The translations under genes were made by a program, and so were the position numbers. The notes below the pieces were generated by a model that searched no databases, had not been told where the DNA came from, and saw only the letters and a program-made list of their open reading frames with translations. DNA of 64,000 bases from Erodium maritimum. Taxonomy: Eukaryota > Streptophyta > Magnoliopsida > Geraniales > Geraniaceae. Below are positions 36,419 through 48,122 of the stretch, in pieces. The DNA lies in contig OY997592.1 of the NCBI GenBank assembly GCA_963921825.1, forward strand, positions 28,499,730 to 28,563,729, read 5' to 3'. Position 1 is the first letter of the stretch, and each line of letters starts with the position of its first letter.

Positions 36419-36772
36419 GTGGCAACGGTTCCACCAACAGTCGACAATATTCTCCCCTACCAGTTTTGGGTGAGCACTCCCGCATTTAGGAGCCCTACAA
36501 ATATCAGTCAAGGGAGGACGGCGCACACTGACTTTCCGAGGGAGATATCGGTCCACCACTACAAATTCTCCACTTAGTCTGCTCGATCAGTGTCTGTGGC
36601 AACGGTTCCACCAACAGTCGACAATATTCTCCCATACCAGTTTGGGGTGAGCACTCACGCGTTTAGGAGCACTACAAATATCAGTCAAGGGAGGACGGCG
36701 CACACTGACTTTCTGAGGGAGATATCGGTCCACCACTACAAATTCTCCACTTAGTCTGCTCGATCAGTGTCT
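36419..36772. repeat. 177-bp tandem duplication
   Basis: Two adjacent copies, 36419-36595 and 36596 to about 36772, both starting GTGGCAACGGTTCCACCAAC and ending CTCGATCAGTGTCT, with only a handful of differences. It lies just downstream of the LINE ORF1 remains and before a 24-C run. Confidence 0.85.
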
Positions 36773-36817
36773 TTTGGTTGGCGCATGCTGCACCCCCCCC
36801 CCCCCCCCCCCCCCCCG

Positions 36818-37443
36818 CAATGACCAGAGCAATAGTTATTTTTCAGTCATTTTTCAATATTACTCTAGTTATTGGTTTGTATGGTGAAAGCAATTTTGCG
36901 ATCATCTGAATGCTTTAATTAATAATATTTTCATTCCTTCTAAAAAAATAATGTTTTAATTAATTTTCAGTAATATCAATAATAATTTTCTTTCTAATTT
37001 TCATAATTTTTTTCTTTTAATCTTTATTTTTTATATTTATAAATTCTTTTTCTAGTTTTTTTCTTTTATTTGTTAATTCTTGTATACTTTTTTTCTATTT
37101 ATTCCTTTTCTATTATTTTATTTTTCTATACGCATTATACATTTTTCTTCTCAAATATTGAAATTTGACCCCGTCTTTTATATCTGATATATATTTTTTT
37201 AGATGTGTAGAAGAGGACATCTAATTTTGTTTATAAAATTAAAGAGCTTTTGTTCATGAAATTATAGAACTTGAATACATTAAGTTGTTTAAGTCTACAG
37301 AAAAAATGAAATACGAAAAACAACAAAATTTAGATTACAAAATAAAAATAAAATATGAAAAACAACCCAACGATTGAAAAAAATATTGTACATACAATGG
37401 TTGTGTGTTTTGAGTTCTTACTCAAATATTGAAGATTTGATGA
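36818..37443. other. AT-rich DNA without recognisable features
   Basis: Very AT-rich (long T and A runs). No ORF of note, no repeat borders seen. It ends at the target duplication of the retroposon at 37444. Confidence 0.4.
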
Positions 37444-37460
37444 TACAAAATGGAATAATA

Positions 37461-39183
37461 CATAAGAAGAGGTCTTGAAAATAGTACATTATTCACGTTT
37501 ATTAACCTAACACACAAACTTTAATCCTTCAAACCCATTCTCTCTCTAAAAAAAACCCTTTCGTCTCTCCTTCAAACCCTTGCTCTTCTTGTAGCCGCCG
37601 GCGACGGGCCACGGCCACATGGCCTGGTCTCTCACCGGTGGCTACTGTCCCTTCCCCCTCCTTTCTTCTTCTTCTTCTTCTTCTTCTTCTTCTTCTTCTT
37701 CTTCTTCTTCTTCTTCTTCTTCTTCTTCTTCTTCTTCTTCTTCTTTTCTTCGATTTTGTGTCTTCAAGAACAGATCTGAGTTCCGCTCCTCACACCTTCT
37801 TCGATTTCTGTCAGATCTGCAACCTCGTTGCTTGTCTCCTTTGTGGATGACTTGGAACAACGCCTTTCATTTTGTGGCCCTCGGCTTGGTGTTGGCCGCC
37901 GTTGGTATTCGGGTTAACCGGATCTGAGGCGTGGAGTTTCGAATCTGCGATTTTCTCTCTTCCCCGGTCCCAAGCGCTTTCATTTCCGCGCCGTGTAGTG
38001 ACTCGTCGGTGTTCCCGTCCAAGTTTCATCATCTCCTCTTTGTTCTCGTATTTTCCGAGGCTCGTCGGTTCTGTCGAGTGGTTTAAGCCGAGTGTGGCTT
38101 GGTTCGGAGGAGGGTGTGGGCTGGGGCTGGAGGCACAGGACGTTTTCTCTTTCGGGCTTTGCTGAAGATCTCTTGTGGGGTTCTACCTGTGTTTCGATTT
38201 TGGTGTTTGGCTGCTTCAGATTTGGGCTTCTCCGGTTTGTGGTTCGTGTTTCCTCAGCCTCGGTTGGAGTTGTTTCCGACTATCCCTACGGTTGCCAATC
38301 GGACGGGATTTGCAGATGGTGGTTCCGAAGTCCACCTCCAGGTCAGATATGAGTTTCTCATACTTCTTTACTTATTTTCCCTTTTATGTTCTCGTTTTTC
38401 GGTCCCTAGATGGGATGCGGGGCTCGTCGCCGGTGCTGGCCGGACGAGTTTGTTTAGGTCTGTTTAGACCCTGTTCGGAGTAACCTTGGGGAATGGGAGT
38501 GGGACTTGTGAGTTTACTTTCAGGTTTGATTGCTCGGTCGTTCGGTGTTGGCCGACGGCAACCGGAGAATTTCGAGTCTCCGGCGTGTAATGGTTCAGGT
38601 TGACTTTGTTACTCAGTCTCAGGTTTGGTCATGGTGGAGATCGGTAGGGGGACCGAGTTTGCTGTTGTTCGTCGGTGGTAGCGCGGTGAACGAGGTTCTC
38701 TGCTCGAGGAGCACGCGTGATACTCTGCCCGAGGAGCTCGTTGGGTGTGTTCCCGAAGACTCGGGTTTCTTCTGCTGTGTGGGCTGGGTGTATATTTGCT
38801 TTGGGCCTTGGGCCGGTATTTGGTTGGGCCTTGGGCCAGTTGTTTTTATTTGGGGTCTTGGGCCGGTACTTGTCTGTTTGTTCAGGTCTTTCAGTAGTTG
38901 GTATTTTTTATTTGACCTCTGAACAGTTTGGTTTAGTACCCCTTGTTGGGACTGGGTTGTGTTTTGTTTAGTTGCCCTTGTTGGCTGTTATAACTTGTTG
39001 CTTAGAGGTTGGTATATCAGGTTCTGAGACCGTTGTATTGTTGTCCACTTGTTGGACTTGTTCCGAGGTCGTTTTAAACGATGCTCTTGTTTGTATGTCT
39101 CCTTGAGGGCTTATCCCTTGTCCTTCGATTACAATTTGTTATCGTTGGATTTTTATAAAAAAAACTTGCTGATCAAAAAAAAA
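37461..39183 (+). mobile_element. non-autonomous poly(A) retroposon, 1.7 kb, 17-bp target duplication
   Basis: An exact 17-bp direct repeat, TACAAAATGGAATAATA, sits at 37444-37460 and 39184-39200. The segment between them ends in TTTTTATAAAAAAAA, CTTGCTGATC and an A-run, which is how insertion by target-primed reverse transcription looks. It differs from its surroundings: the body is GC-richer and holds a (TTC)n microsatellite at 37663-37745. I find no reverse transcriptase or endonuclease domain; the ORFs at 37619-37927 and 38099-38922 are motif-free and partly driven by the microsatellite. It may be a LINE-derived deletion copy, a long SINE-like element, or a retrocopied transcript. Confidence 0.75.
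37663..37745. repeat. (TTC)n microsatellite
   Basis: About 27 uninterrupted TTC units inside the retroposon, in the part resembling a C/T-rich leader. It causes long poly-Ser, poly-Leu and poly-Glu ORFs that are artefacts. Confidence 0.95.
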
Positions 39184-39200
39184 TACAAAATGGAATAATA

Positions 39201-39663
39201 AGAGGAGATGTAAATTTTAGGCCTTAATCTCTAGACTGTAAACCCCTTAAATTAGAGACCGAATGTTTTTTTATCAGCTCAAAAATTTTCTCGAGAAAGA
39301 GAAATTTTCCAAATAGGAAAACATCTTAAGGTCGAAAAGACCAAATACAACGATTATAAAGTAGTTCCCGAAATGGAACTTAAAGACAAAAACCTTTAGA
39401 ACAAAAAAGAAAGTGGTACCCGAAAAGAAAAAAAACACAAAAAAAATCAAAGAGAAACAAAATTAAATGTTATTCTCCTTGATTCTCGGTACGACGCCCT
39501 TAAGTGGCTTAACAGCCGTTTGATTCCTCAAATCCACCGTTGAAGGGGCAGCTTGCATAGCCCTTTCCCGACTCATGGAACTCGTTCTAGGCTTAAAATA
39601 AGTCACGATACCAGAAGGATTAGACGTCTAGACTACCCGCCCCTAGATATATCAGAGACTGAA
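39201..39663. other. unassigned repeat-like DNA
   Basis: A-rich sequence with GGTCGAAAAGACCAAATACAACG, followed on the minus strand by an open stretch reading MSRERAMQAAPSTVDLRNQ (near 39580-39520). It looks like the tail of some retroelement on the minus strand but I cannot name it. Confidence 0.3.
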
Positions 39664-41336
39664 TGTTACTTGTAAGTTTATGTCACAATCTTGTCTTTTG
39701 CAGGCTATTTTTTTCTATTCCGTTTAAATAAAACCCAACGTATCGACCAGTTAGTTGAGGCGTGCCTATCACGTGCCACACCTCAACCGTCTTCTTCATC
39801 CGTTCCTTATCACGCTCACCTAGGGATGGCAAATTAACCCGACCCTGACGGGGATCCCCGCCCCCGATCCGATCGGGGCGGGGATTTTCACTACCGGGAC
39901 GGAGAACGGGGCATTGACTGGGGATGTTGACCGGGACGAGGCGGGGCCGGGGATGGTACTCCCCGCTCCGATACCATCCCACATATTATTGTTAATCCTT
40001 ATGACTATAATACCAGGCCCACTACCAGCGTGCCACTGTTCTCCTGCCCTCGCTACAGCAATAGAGCTCTCTCCTTCCTCCTCCTTCGCGCGAACTCTTC
40101 TGATTCTTCACATTAAATGCTCTATGCCGTGACGTCGCTACTCCAATTAGATGTTGGCTATTTTTTTCTTCCTATTATGGCCATTGATTGGGGCACAAAG
40201 ACGGTCGCAGAAACGTTCCCATATATTGTGCTCGCTTGGGTCTTCTGGAACCACCAGCTCCACCGCCCCCTCTCAACATCCTAGATCTCCTCCCCTCTTC
40301 ACCTTCACCCGTTTAATTTATCAAGCGAACGCCAACCGGTCCTCTCTTTGCAAGGTTTCTGCGCCACAGTCATCGACTCCGTCGAATCACCATCCTCCTT
40401 CGTCGATGATTCTCTGGGTGTTGGTATGCGGTTGTGATTTCGCTTTTCCTTTAACCTATTTGGCAGGCTGGTTGCAGATTTAGGGTTCAAAGCATTGTGA
40501 CATAATGCAAAGTCATGTTTGATTTGTGTTACTCAACATTAGTTCATTGCAGGTTGGTTTAAAGCAGGCTTTGGATGCCTCAAAGGAGGATCTTTTGGAC
40601 ATGTTGCTGGTTTCACTCTCAAAACATGCTTCTAAATTGTCAGTTTTGATAACCAATCAGGTAAAACTTTATTGTTTATAGATTATAATGATTTTGAGTG
40701 TATATTTTTACCGTTTGCATTGCTCAAGAATTTGAAATATTGATAACATACTTTTGGTGGTCTTTACTGTTTCATTTTGATAATATACTTTTAGTCTAAT
40801 TCTCTCTACAAAATGACACCATATATTACATTTTCGACTCATATATTACTTTCTAGTAAATTAAATTATTTGAAGTCCAAATTTTTGGGCCATTCTTGTT
40901 AGTTCAATTTTTTTAAAAATATTTTCATTCAGAAAAAATAAATTCAAATAAAACTTCTACAATGAACGGGGCGGGTCGGGGAATCCCCGAACCCGTCAGG
41001 GCAAAACCGGGGCGGGGATCAAGTGAACGGGGCGGGGGCGGGGCGAGGGGTCCCCGCCCCGTTGCCATCCCTACGCTCACCTACGCTCTCACGTTCTGGT
41101 CCTGCATATTGAGCTGACATACACAGAGAAAGAAACCTCTTTATATAGATCGATGGTGCCTTGTTAGGGTTTCATATTGTGATTTGGTATTTCATTCTGT
41201 ATTAGGAGTAGAGTAGAAAAAAAAAGAGCCACTACGATGCCGATTCATTTCTCTGTTCTTCTATTTCAACACCAAAGTCTATTATTTCCACCATTTCCAT
41301 ATTTGCCAAGCTTACACATAAATTACTAGTGTTACA
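39664..41336 (+). repeat. probable 5' LTR of the older Ty3/gypsy element, holding an hAT insertion
   Basis: The right edge is well supported: …GTGTTACA at 41336 is followed two bases later by GGTATTAGAGCA, a one-mismatch match to the usual initiator-tRNA-Met primer site GGTATCAGAGC. A TATA-like CTTTATATAGATC lies near 41138. The left edge (TGTTACTTGTAAG at 39664) is a guess from the TG..CA rule because the 3' LTR is missing. The hAT element 39821-41073 splits it. Confidence 0.45.
39821..41073. mobile_element. non-autonomous hAT element, copy 2 (1253 bp), with exon-like core
   Basis: Ends are TAGGGATGGCAA at 39821 and the perfect complement TTGCCATCCCTA ending at 41073. The 8-bp duplication CGCTCACC lies at 39813-39820 and 41074-41081. 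The subterminal GGGGCGGGG/CCCCGCCCC blocks match copy 1, but the middle differs completely. At 40140-40660 it holds sequence with coding character: a 35-codon frame from an ATG at 40177 (MAIDWGTKTV..), open stretches to about 40430, and a 108-bp segment (40553-40660) with AG before it and GT after it, open in phase 0 (VGLKQALDASKEDLLDMLLV..). This suggests a captured host-gene fragment. I cannot identify the source. Confidence 0.85.
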
Positions 41337-41368
41337 ACGGTATTAGAGCACCCATCCAGCTGCCTGTT

Positions 41369-42152
41369 ATGGAAGAAAGTGGGATGGAGAACTCTCTTGT
41401 GGAAGAGCTAAGAGCTACCTAGCTCCAACAAGAGTTATCGGAGCTACGTTCCGTACATCGTCGAGCTTAGTTCGAGAATGAAACTTTGATGGGTCGTGTG
41501 AACACGATGGAAGAACTAAAGAGGGGCATGGAGCTGTTGATTGCACGTCAGAGAATTACCCAACAGATTTCCGGAAAGCTCTTACTCTCAAATCCAGAAT
41601 CAAGGTAATGGAGCCTCAAATTTATTTCACAGCTCCAACAAATATTCGCCCCAAGAACATATTTTTACAAAACCAAAAACTATATGATCTTTACCAGAAG
41701 TCATACCCAGGGTTTCTCAAGAACATCCCTTTGTGCATCGGGTTTTAGCTTCAGAATCTTCTTTTCAAGCCCCGATTTACCCACCAAACACCACCCTGCC
41801 CCCATTTGGGACTCAGGCTACTCTATAATGCCTTTCCTATACCCACCACCACTACTTTACGAGCCTCCACCACCCATATACAACCCACAATCACAATACT
41901 ATCGCCCATATCACCACACAACCCATTTCCCTTACACACAACCACCTATCTACCCACAATATACACAACCACCACCACCACCACCACCACCACCACCACC
42001 ACATATATACCCATTAACACCCTTGGCCTTTAAAACACCGGCCTTGGTGTTTCCTCGATTGGATGCGAATGATGTTAGAGGCCGGCTCCGTCATTACAAT
42101 GTGTACTTCATTTATTGCAATGTTCTTGAAAAGCACAAGATCAAACTTGCCT
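41369..42152 (+). pseudogene. gag (5' part) of the older Ty3/gypsy element
   Basis: After the primer site a gag frame starts at ATG 41369 (MEESGMENSLVEELRAT) and is soon cut by stops (near 41420 and 41468). It becomes open again from about 41684: a Pro/Tyr-rich stretch including a (CCA)n run at 41968-42001, then LVFPRLDANDVRGRLRHYNV, YFIYCNVLEKHKIKLA, the start of the retrotransposon Gag domain. Here the chromovirus at 42153 interrupts it. The frame resumes at 52991 with SLHLSG, as expected of the family. Confidence 0.8.
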
Positions 42153-45136
42153 TGTAAGAACCGCCCCCGGTCGATCCCGGTAGAGCCGTCGATTTCTAAC
42201 CAAGTTTGACTTTTGGCCGGAAAAGTCAACCGAAGACTCAGAAAGTCATTCGGGACATTTCTGGGCCCAAAAAGCTTAGCCGTCAGCACGGTTAGCTTAG
42301 TTAGGTCATTTCCTTCAGTTTGACTGTAATTTTGTAACGGTCAATTTCTGGTCAAACTGGGACTTTATATCGACTTTCACGACTAAAATTGGACTGCTGA
42401 AATTCTAATAAAATAAAGTGGCTCCCACAATGCCACATGGCATTGGAGGCTTGGATGAGAAGAAAAGGAGTTGAAATGACCTCTTGACCCACCCTAAAGA
42501 CTCTAAAAAGGATAAAACTAGCAAGGGGCTTTTGGTCATTTAGCTTATAGGTCATTTAAGGCATTTATAGGACACAAATTCAGCCATTCCCCTCATTTTG
42601 CAGCTGAGAATTTCTAAAGGGAGAGAAGAGAGAAGCTCTTGGCTTGAGCAAGAAGAAAGAGAGCAAAGAGAAGATTTTTAGCTCATCTTTCCACCATTTC
42701 TCCTTCCCAGGCTTGCTAGCTTCATCTCCTACACACCCTCAAGGTATGGATGCTCTAAACTTCTCTTTCCACCCACTTTCAATCTATGGGTTTTGTGGGT
42801 TTTTGGCTTGGAGTTGAAGAACTAGTGATTTTGATGATTGTTGGAGTTGGGTTAGTAAAGATAGGTTGTTTGATTGTGTTTTGGTTGAAGTTTTGATGAA
42901 CCCATTGAGGGTGTTGTTGATTGAACAGTTTTGCTGAACATTTTGGAGTTTGAAGAACTTGGAAATGGGTTTTTTGAGTTGATTTTCGTGGAAATCGAGT
43001 TGAGGAAGAAGGGGAAGGATCTGTTCAGGTTTGGCACGGTAGGCGACCCGGACCGGGCCATGTGCCGGCACGGCAGGCCGCACGGAACGGGTCTGGTACA
43101 GGCACGGTACGCGGCACGGAACGGACGGGAGTCCGGCACGGTACCTCACCTGGTCCGTGTTAGACTCCGGGCCGGTCTGTCGCACGGTCCGTGCTGGTTA
43201 CCGGGCCGGTCTGTGATACGGTCCGTGCCAGATTCCGGCACGGCCTGTGATACGGACCGGACTGCCTTCCGGACCAGACTCCCAGACCCAAAAACCCTCC
43301 CTTTCAATCTCTTTCGATTCCTAAAACGTTTCTTCAAACCTTATTTCCATTACTTGAGTATTGTTCTGTATTTTGGGGAGAAGAGCATCGTTGAGTTACA
43401 AATTTTGGTCTTATGGTGGTCTAAGACCGTGGTACCGAGCAAGGAAGGAAGGAAGAACTTGGACCCGAGCTAGAAGAACGAAGATCACGCCGGAACCCGT
43501 GTGAAGAACGGAGTTGTGACTACCGAGTTTGACAACAGAGTTTAGAGGATCACCTCGAGGTAGGGAAAGTCCTAACTACTCAAGTATTTCTTTATTAGTA
43601 TGCATGTTAGGATAATAAAATCGGAAAGGTCCTAGAATTGCATATAGGATGCGAATAACTAGAATAAACGTCTTTCAATTATTAATAACCGGAAGTGTCT
43701 AGAATGCATGCTTAGGATGAGAATAACTAGTGTAACTCGCTTTCAATACTTGGGAATTGATTTACTGGTAGAGAGGCCGTAATGAGCCCTCGGATTAGTT
43801 GTTGTGTTAGGTTCACATGCTTGGTTGCTAGTTATTAGGATAATCAAGAGTCTAATGAAACTAGTTTAATTTTATGATTGATTGATTTATCGAATGGTAG
43901 TTGATTGGTTGAGTGATTGTGTGTTGAAATAATTGTTGATTGAACGGATGATCGAGTATGACTGGTTGTGCCAAACGGTACAATCAGGTGATCGATGTAC
44001 CGATGGTTCGTGATAGGTAAGTATACGGTAAGTGTGAAGTGCTAATGGGTGTCTGTGTTGTGATTCGATGAGTGTTGATTGATGGTTAAATTATAGTGTG
44101 TTACTCTTATTATTATTCTTGAAATGTTTGGTTGTTCGGTTTGGTACTACACCGGGGGGGGGGGGTTAATCCGGTGGTATCATGGTCGTTGGTGGTTGAC
44201 AGATGTTGTGGGATATGGATTGATTATTGGAGCCTGAGGGCATTGGTTATTGGATACTATGGGGATTGATTATTGGAGCCTGAGGGCATTGATTATTGGA
44301 CCCTACGGGGCAGTTGGATGGATAACTTCGTGAGAGATGGTTACTGTGGTTTCACCCAAGTGTATGCGTCCTACGAGAGCACTACCTTGGTTCCCTATGA
44401 CCTATGGTCCTTTGGGGGCATTTCCGGGAATCCCGACGATGAGCGTTCCACGGGGATTGGTTCCGGTAGCCCTGATGTATGTGCCACCTCTGGACCAAGG
44501 GAAAATCTGATGTGATATGAATACTCTGGTGGATCGGAATATGGGAACCGAGGTGACACCAGAATCTATTCATGGATCGGAGGCTTGAGAAAGCAAGTGG
44601 TTGGTGCGATATTACTTATTCCCATTTTTAATAGTTGTACTTATCATTGGTACATTTCTTACAATCTTTTAGAGTTGTATTTATCTTTGAGAATATGATA
44701 TTGTTCTTATGTACACATATTCATAGTATTTCCTTGTTGTTAAGGTTTAATTGTAATTGCGTTACCATTTTAAGACAGTTTCATCACTAAACTGAAGGTT
44801 AACTTAATTACGATTTTCCCTACTGAGCGCAAGCTCACCCCCCTTTGTTTCTCTTACTGTTTTACAGGAGTACCTGATGTCTAGAGAGTTCGAGGCTTGG
44901 GAGCTTCAGCTTGTCTTGGGGATTGTCATAGATTTGTGTTGGTCTTTTATACTAAACACTTTATATCTTACACTTTATGTTGAGCTGTGACTCATTGGAG
45001 ATTTTTGAACTATTTACTGATGATTTGAGGAAGTTAAGTTGATATTTTCAAGGTTTATGTCAATTATTTATCGCTTTTTTATTATTAATTATGGTCACGT
45101 CTCAAGTCCGGTCAAAACCGGATTTGGGGCGTGACA
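42153..45136 (+). repeat. 5' LTR of the chromovirus (2984 bp)
   Basis: Starts TGTAAGAACCGCCCCCGG, ends TTTGGGGCGTGACA. It contains a GC-rich GGCACGG cluster (43030-43260), a G-run (44154-44165) and a short repeat of TTATTGGA.CCT..GGG units (44215-44310). It is 1.19 kb longer than the 3' copy, mostly because the segment 43936-45091 has no counterpart there. Confidence 0.92.
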
Positions 45137-45139
45137 ATT

Positions 45140-45152
45140 TGGTATCAGAGCC
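45140..45152 (+). other. primer-binding site of the chromovirus
   Basis: TGGTATCAGAGCC, complementary to the 3' end of plant initiator methionine tRNA, three bases after the 5' LTR. It primes minus-strand DNA synthesis in this family. The following 1.2 kb (45153-46391) is the untranslated leader; its single ORF (45540-45773, minus) has no motif. Confidence 0.9.
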
Positions 45153-46391
45153 TGGTTTCATTTGAAACAGGTTGTAAATTTTGAACTTGTTTTCAAAACC
45201 TCGGACCAACGTCAATTAGGTGGGTAGAGTTAGGAGGTCTAAGTCGTGTACTCAGTGATGCAAGTTAAGAACATTGATGCATAGAGTAGGAACGACTCGA
45301 GTTGTATTGATTTCAATGGTTTTTTAAATTTGAATCTTTTTATTATGATGGTTACATCGCTTGGGTGACATCCTTACCCTAAGGACTGTAAGATACAGTG
45401 ATCGGTGAAACCGAACGGTTGAGATCAGTATTGGGTTAACGAGCAATGATGGAACCGTTATATTTTGATTGTTGAGTAAATTATGTGTTAAGTGTGTTAC
45501 CACCGTGTTGGTCGTTTCATATTTGTTAAGGTTGAAGGGTTAATTGGTTGAGGTATTGATGAGGTTGGAGATTGAGTTTATTGAAGTGTTACTTGTCGGA
45601 GTGGTGATTGACCGAAGGGTGGACTTATGGAAGGATTGGACTGTTAAGATTATGAAATTAATTGAGTGTTGACTCGGTGATGATGTTGAGAATTGTTTAA
45701 AGAATTGAGGTTGAAAAGATGATCCAATTGGAATGACTTTTGAGAGATGAGTAGAACTCGAGTATTCTTGCACTCTCGTTAATTGTGTTGTGTAATTTGT
45801 GGAGCATGAGAACTCTTGGTATTGAATAACTTGTGAAAATTGATTGGTAAATGTCCCGCTTAAGCGGAGGGTAGTGGAAAATACGAATAGGTCATGCCGA
45901 ATTGTCCGTAGAATTGAATTGTTGCACTATCACAGGTTGACTCAGGGGCGCCACTGTAGTCGAACGTGATGGTTTGATGTCAAGTGGTTACAACGAGGTT
46001 CGGGGACGCCTGAATCCAGTTGTAACGACGCGAGATCGACATGAATGTTTTGATTAAAGATAAGGGAATTGAGGAAAGAGAAAAGCTACGATAAAGAGAT
46101 TAAGGACGTATTATTTCCAAACTGTTTGCTTTGTGCTTTGAACCCCTAGTGATGAGTGTGATTGTGTGAGAACTTTGCCTCCTGTGGGAGTTGGTTGCAT
46201 TACTTGTTTGTTGTGTGAGATGCACGATGTGCGGACTTCTTTGTCTATATAAGTACTATATATACGACTTATCTACTTACCCTTGATCCAATTAGGATCC
46301 GTTGAGACGCACGAGAACGTCCCTTTTGCTTAAACCGTTTCGATAGTATTAAGCTGAGTTTGAACTGTACGTATTACTGCATCAATCTTTC

Positions 46392-47650
46392 GTGAAGTCC
46401 CGTGTTTACGTCCCAAGAGGTACCAGGAGTCGCTCAACTTTGGGGCAGAGCCAGTCACCAGTTGTTGGACTGGCAGGGGCAGCAAGTGCCCAGGGTGCTG
46501 CTCCCACAGAGCACCAGAGCTTTGAGGATGGACCGTCAGGGTCACCAGCGAGAGATACCGCAGTCGCAGAGCCGACTCAGGCTACCCCTATTGATGAGGT
46601 GGTACGCGCGGTGCTAGCAGCACTCAGTGCTCAGCAGGAGACCGCAGCACCGACGTCAGAGCCCGTGCCTACTACTGAGATAGTCGCCGTTGAGAGGCCA
46701 GGTCAGATGGACAGCTACACGGCCCAAGCACTTCGTGATTTCCGTCGATTGGGTACACCGACATTTTCTGGGAGTGCTGACTCCGAGGCAGCAGTTCTAT
46801 GGTTGAAGCGGATCACTCGCAACCTTGACACGTCTGGTATTTCTGAGGGACGTCTGAGGGTCTCTTTCTCCACCTTCCAGCTGGAGGGCGAGGCTTATTA
46901 CTGGTGGCAGTCTGTGCAGACCAGAGTTGATGAAGATTTTCAGCTGTTCAGTCGACTTTTCCTGGAGCAGTACTTTCCGCGATCGGTTCGAGATGAGAGG
47001 CGCCAGCAGTTCCTGGAGCTGCGGTAGAGGGGGATGACAGTATCTGAGTATGCGGCGAGGTTCTTATCCTTGTCCCGCTTCGCACTCGAGATGGTGCAGA
47101 CTGAGGACAGTCGTTGCAGACGGTTCGAGCGTGGGCTCCTCCCTGCTATTGCAGATCGGATTATTGCTTTGAGGACAGAGGTGTACTCTACTCTGGTAGA
47201 CCAGGCCTTAACAGTGGAGAGGCATTTTCGAGAGAGCACCAGAGAGCGAGATATCATGCCGAGGCCGAGTGGTTTTCTCAAGCCATCAGAGAGGCGTGAT
47301 GCGAGACGACAGAGGACTTCTGGGTATTTCCAGCCACAGTTTCAGCAGAGTGGCATGCGCAGAGGAGCAGCATTGGCATCGGTTGGACCTGCCCCGCTGT
47401 CACAGTTCTGCCCAGTATGCAGACAGTAGGGACACTTGGCCCGAGACTGCCCGAGGAGCAGAGGACTCGTAGAGCGGCAGATGGATCGTCCACAGGGGTT
47501 TGGTGAGAGGCAGCGTGTTGATGATCGGACTTGTTACCAGTGCGGCCGGCAGGGGCACATTGCTCTCACTTGTCCCGATCGGGTTGGTGTTGTACCTCCA
47601 CCGAGGCACCAGTAGGCACAGCCTCGTCAGGCACCTCCTAGCCGACCACG
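46392..47650 (+). pseudogene. chromovirus gag with two zinc knuckles, interrupted by stops
   Basis: Capsid protein for the virus-like particle. The frame from MKSRVYVPRGTRSRS runs through the Gag domain (LRDFRRLGTPTFSGSADSEA; YYWWQSVQTRVDEDFQLFSR; FLEQYFPRSVRDERRQQFLE). It has TAG stops at 47025 and 47427 but stays in the same frame throughout. Two CCHC knuckles follow: CPVCRQ.GHLARDC, with the second stop inside it, and CYQCGRQGHIALTC near 47530. A further TAG follows near 47613 (CACCAGTAG). The tail is Pro/Gln-rich. I start at 46392 because it gives the longest family-like N-terminus, but translation might begin elsewhere. Confidence 0.85.
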
Positions 47651-48122
47651 ACAGACACAGCAGTAGAGAGCTCCGCGTCAGGCGGCGGGAGCGGTAGTCC
47701 CGAGACACCAGGCTAGGCCTCAGCAGCAGGTGGCACTACCACCACCACCACCACCGAGATGAGGACCACCGGCACAGCAGGGCCGAGTTTATGCAGTCAC
47801 AGATGCTAGAGCCGAGAGACAGTACACCGGTCATGAGGCTACACAGGGTACGTGCTTACTTTTTAATTCGTGGGCGTCTTTTCTGTTCGACACTGGTGCA
47901 TCCCATTCGTTTATTTCTACTTCTTTTGCTCGTTCTTTGGGTTTGAGGGCGGAGTCCCTTAGTAGACCTTTGTGTCTTGAGACCCTAGTTACGGGGGAGG
48001 TAGTGTTGAGTACTTTCTGTCGAGATTGTGAGGTTCGAGTGGCAGACTGCCCCTTCGTTGGTAACCTACGGATGGACTGGCTTACGAGGTATCGGGCGAC
48101 GATCGATTGCTTTCTACGTTAG
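47651..48122 (+). pseudogene. chromovirus aspartic protease
   Basis: Retropepsin-type protease that would cut the polyprotein. The active site LFDTGASHSFIS (near 47884-47920) is intact, and LRMDWLTRYRATIDC near 48070 is the second conserved part. The linker upstream holds a CAG-to-TAG type stop (CAGCAGTAGAG near 47664) and a CGA-to-TGA type stop (near 47758), and a TAG at 48120 separates protease from reverse transcriptase. Confidence 0.85.

Larger units (their letters stand above)
34265..36817 (+). mobile_element. L1-like LINE remnant with ORF1 only
   Basis: A GC-rich block whose one recognisable gene is a LINE ORF1 (35238-36219). A candidate ORF1 start, ATGGCATCAACGGGTGATC, is at 34355, and 5' leader-like sequence precedes it. 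There is no endonuclease or reverse transcriptase, so the copy is heavily deleted. It ends with a 177-bp tandem duplication and a C-run at 36793-36816. Borders are approximate and no target duplication was found. Confidence 0.55.

Noticed and set aside
37619-37927. ORFs with poly-Ser, poly-Leu or poly-Glu
   Set aside because: Produced by the (TTC)n microsatellite on either strand.
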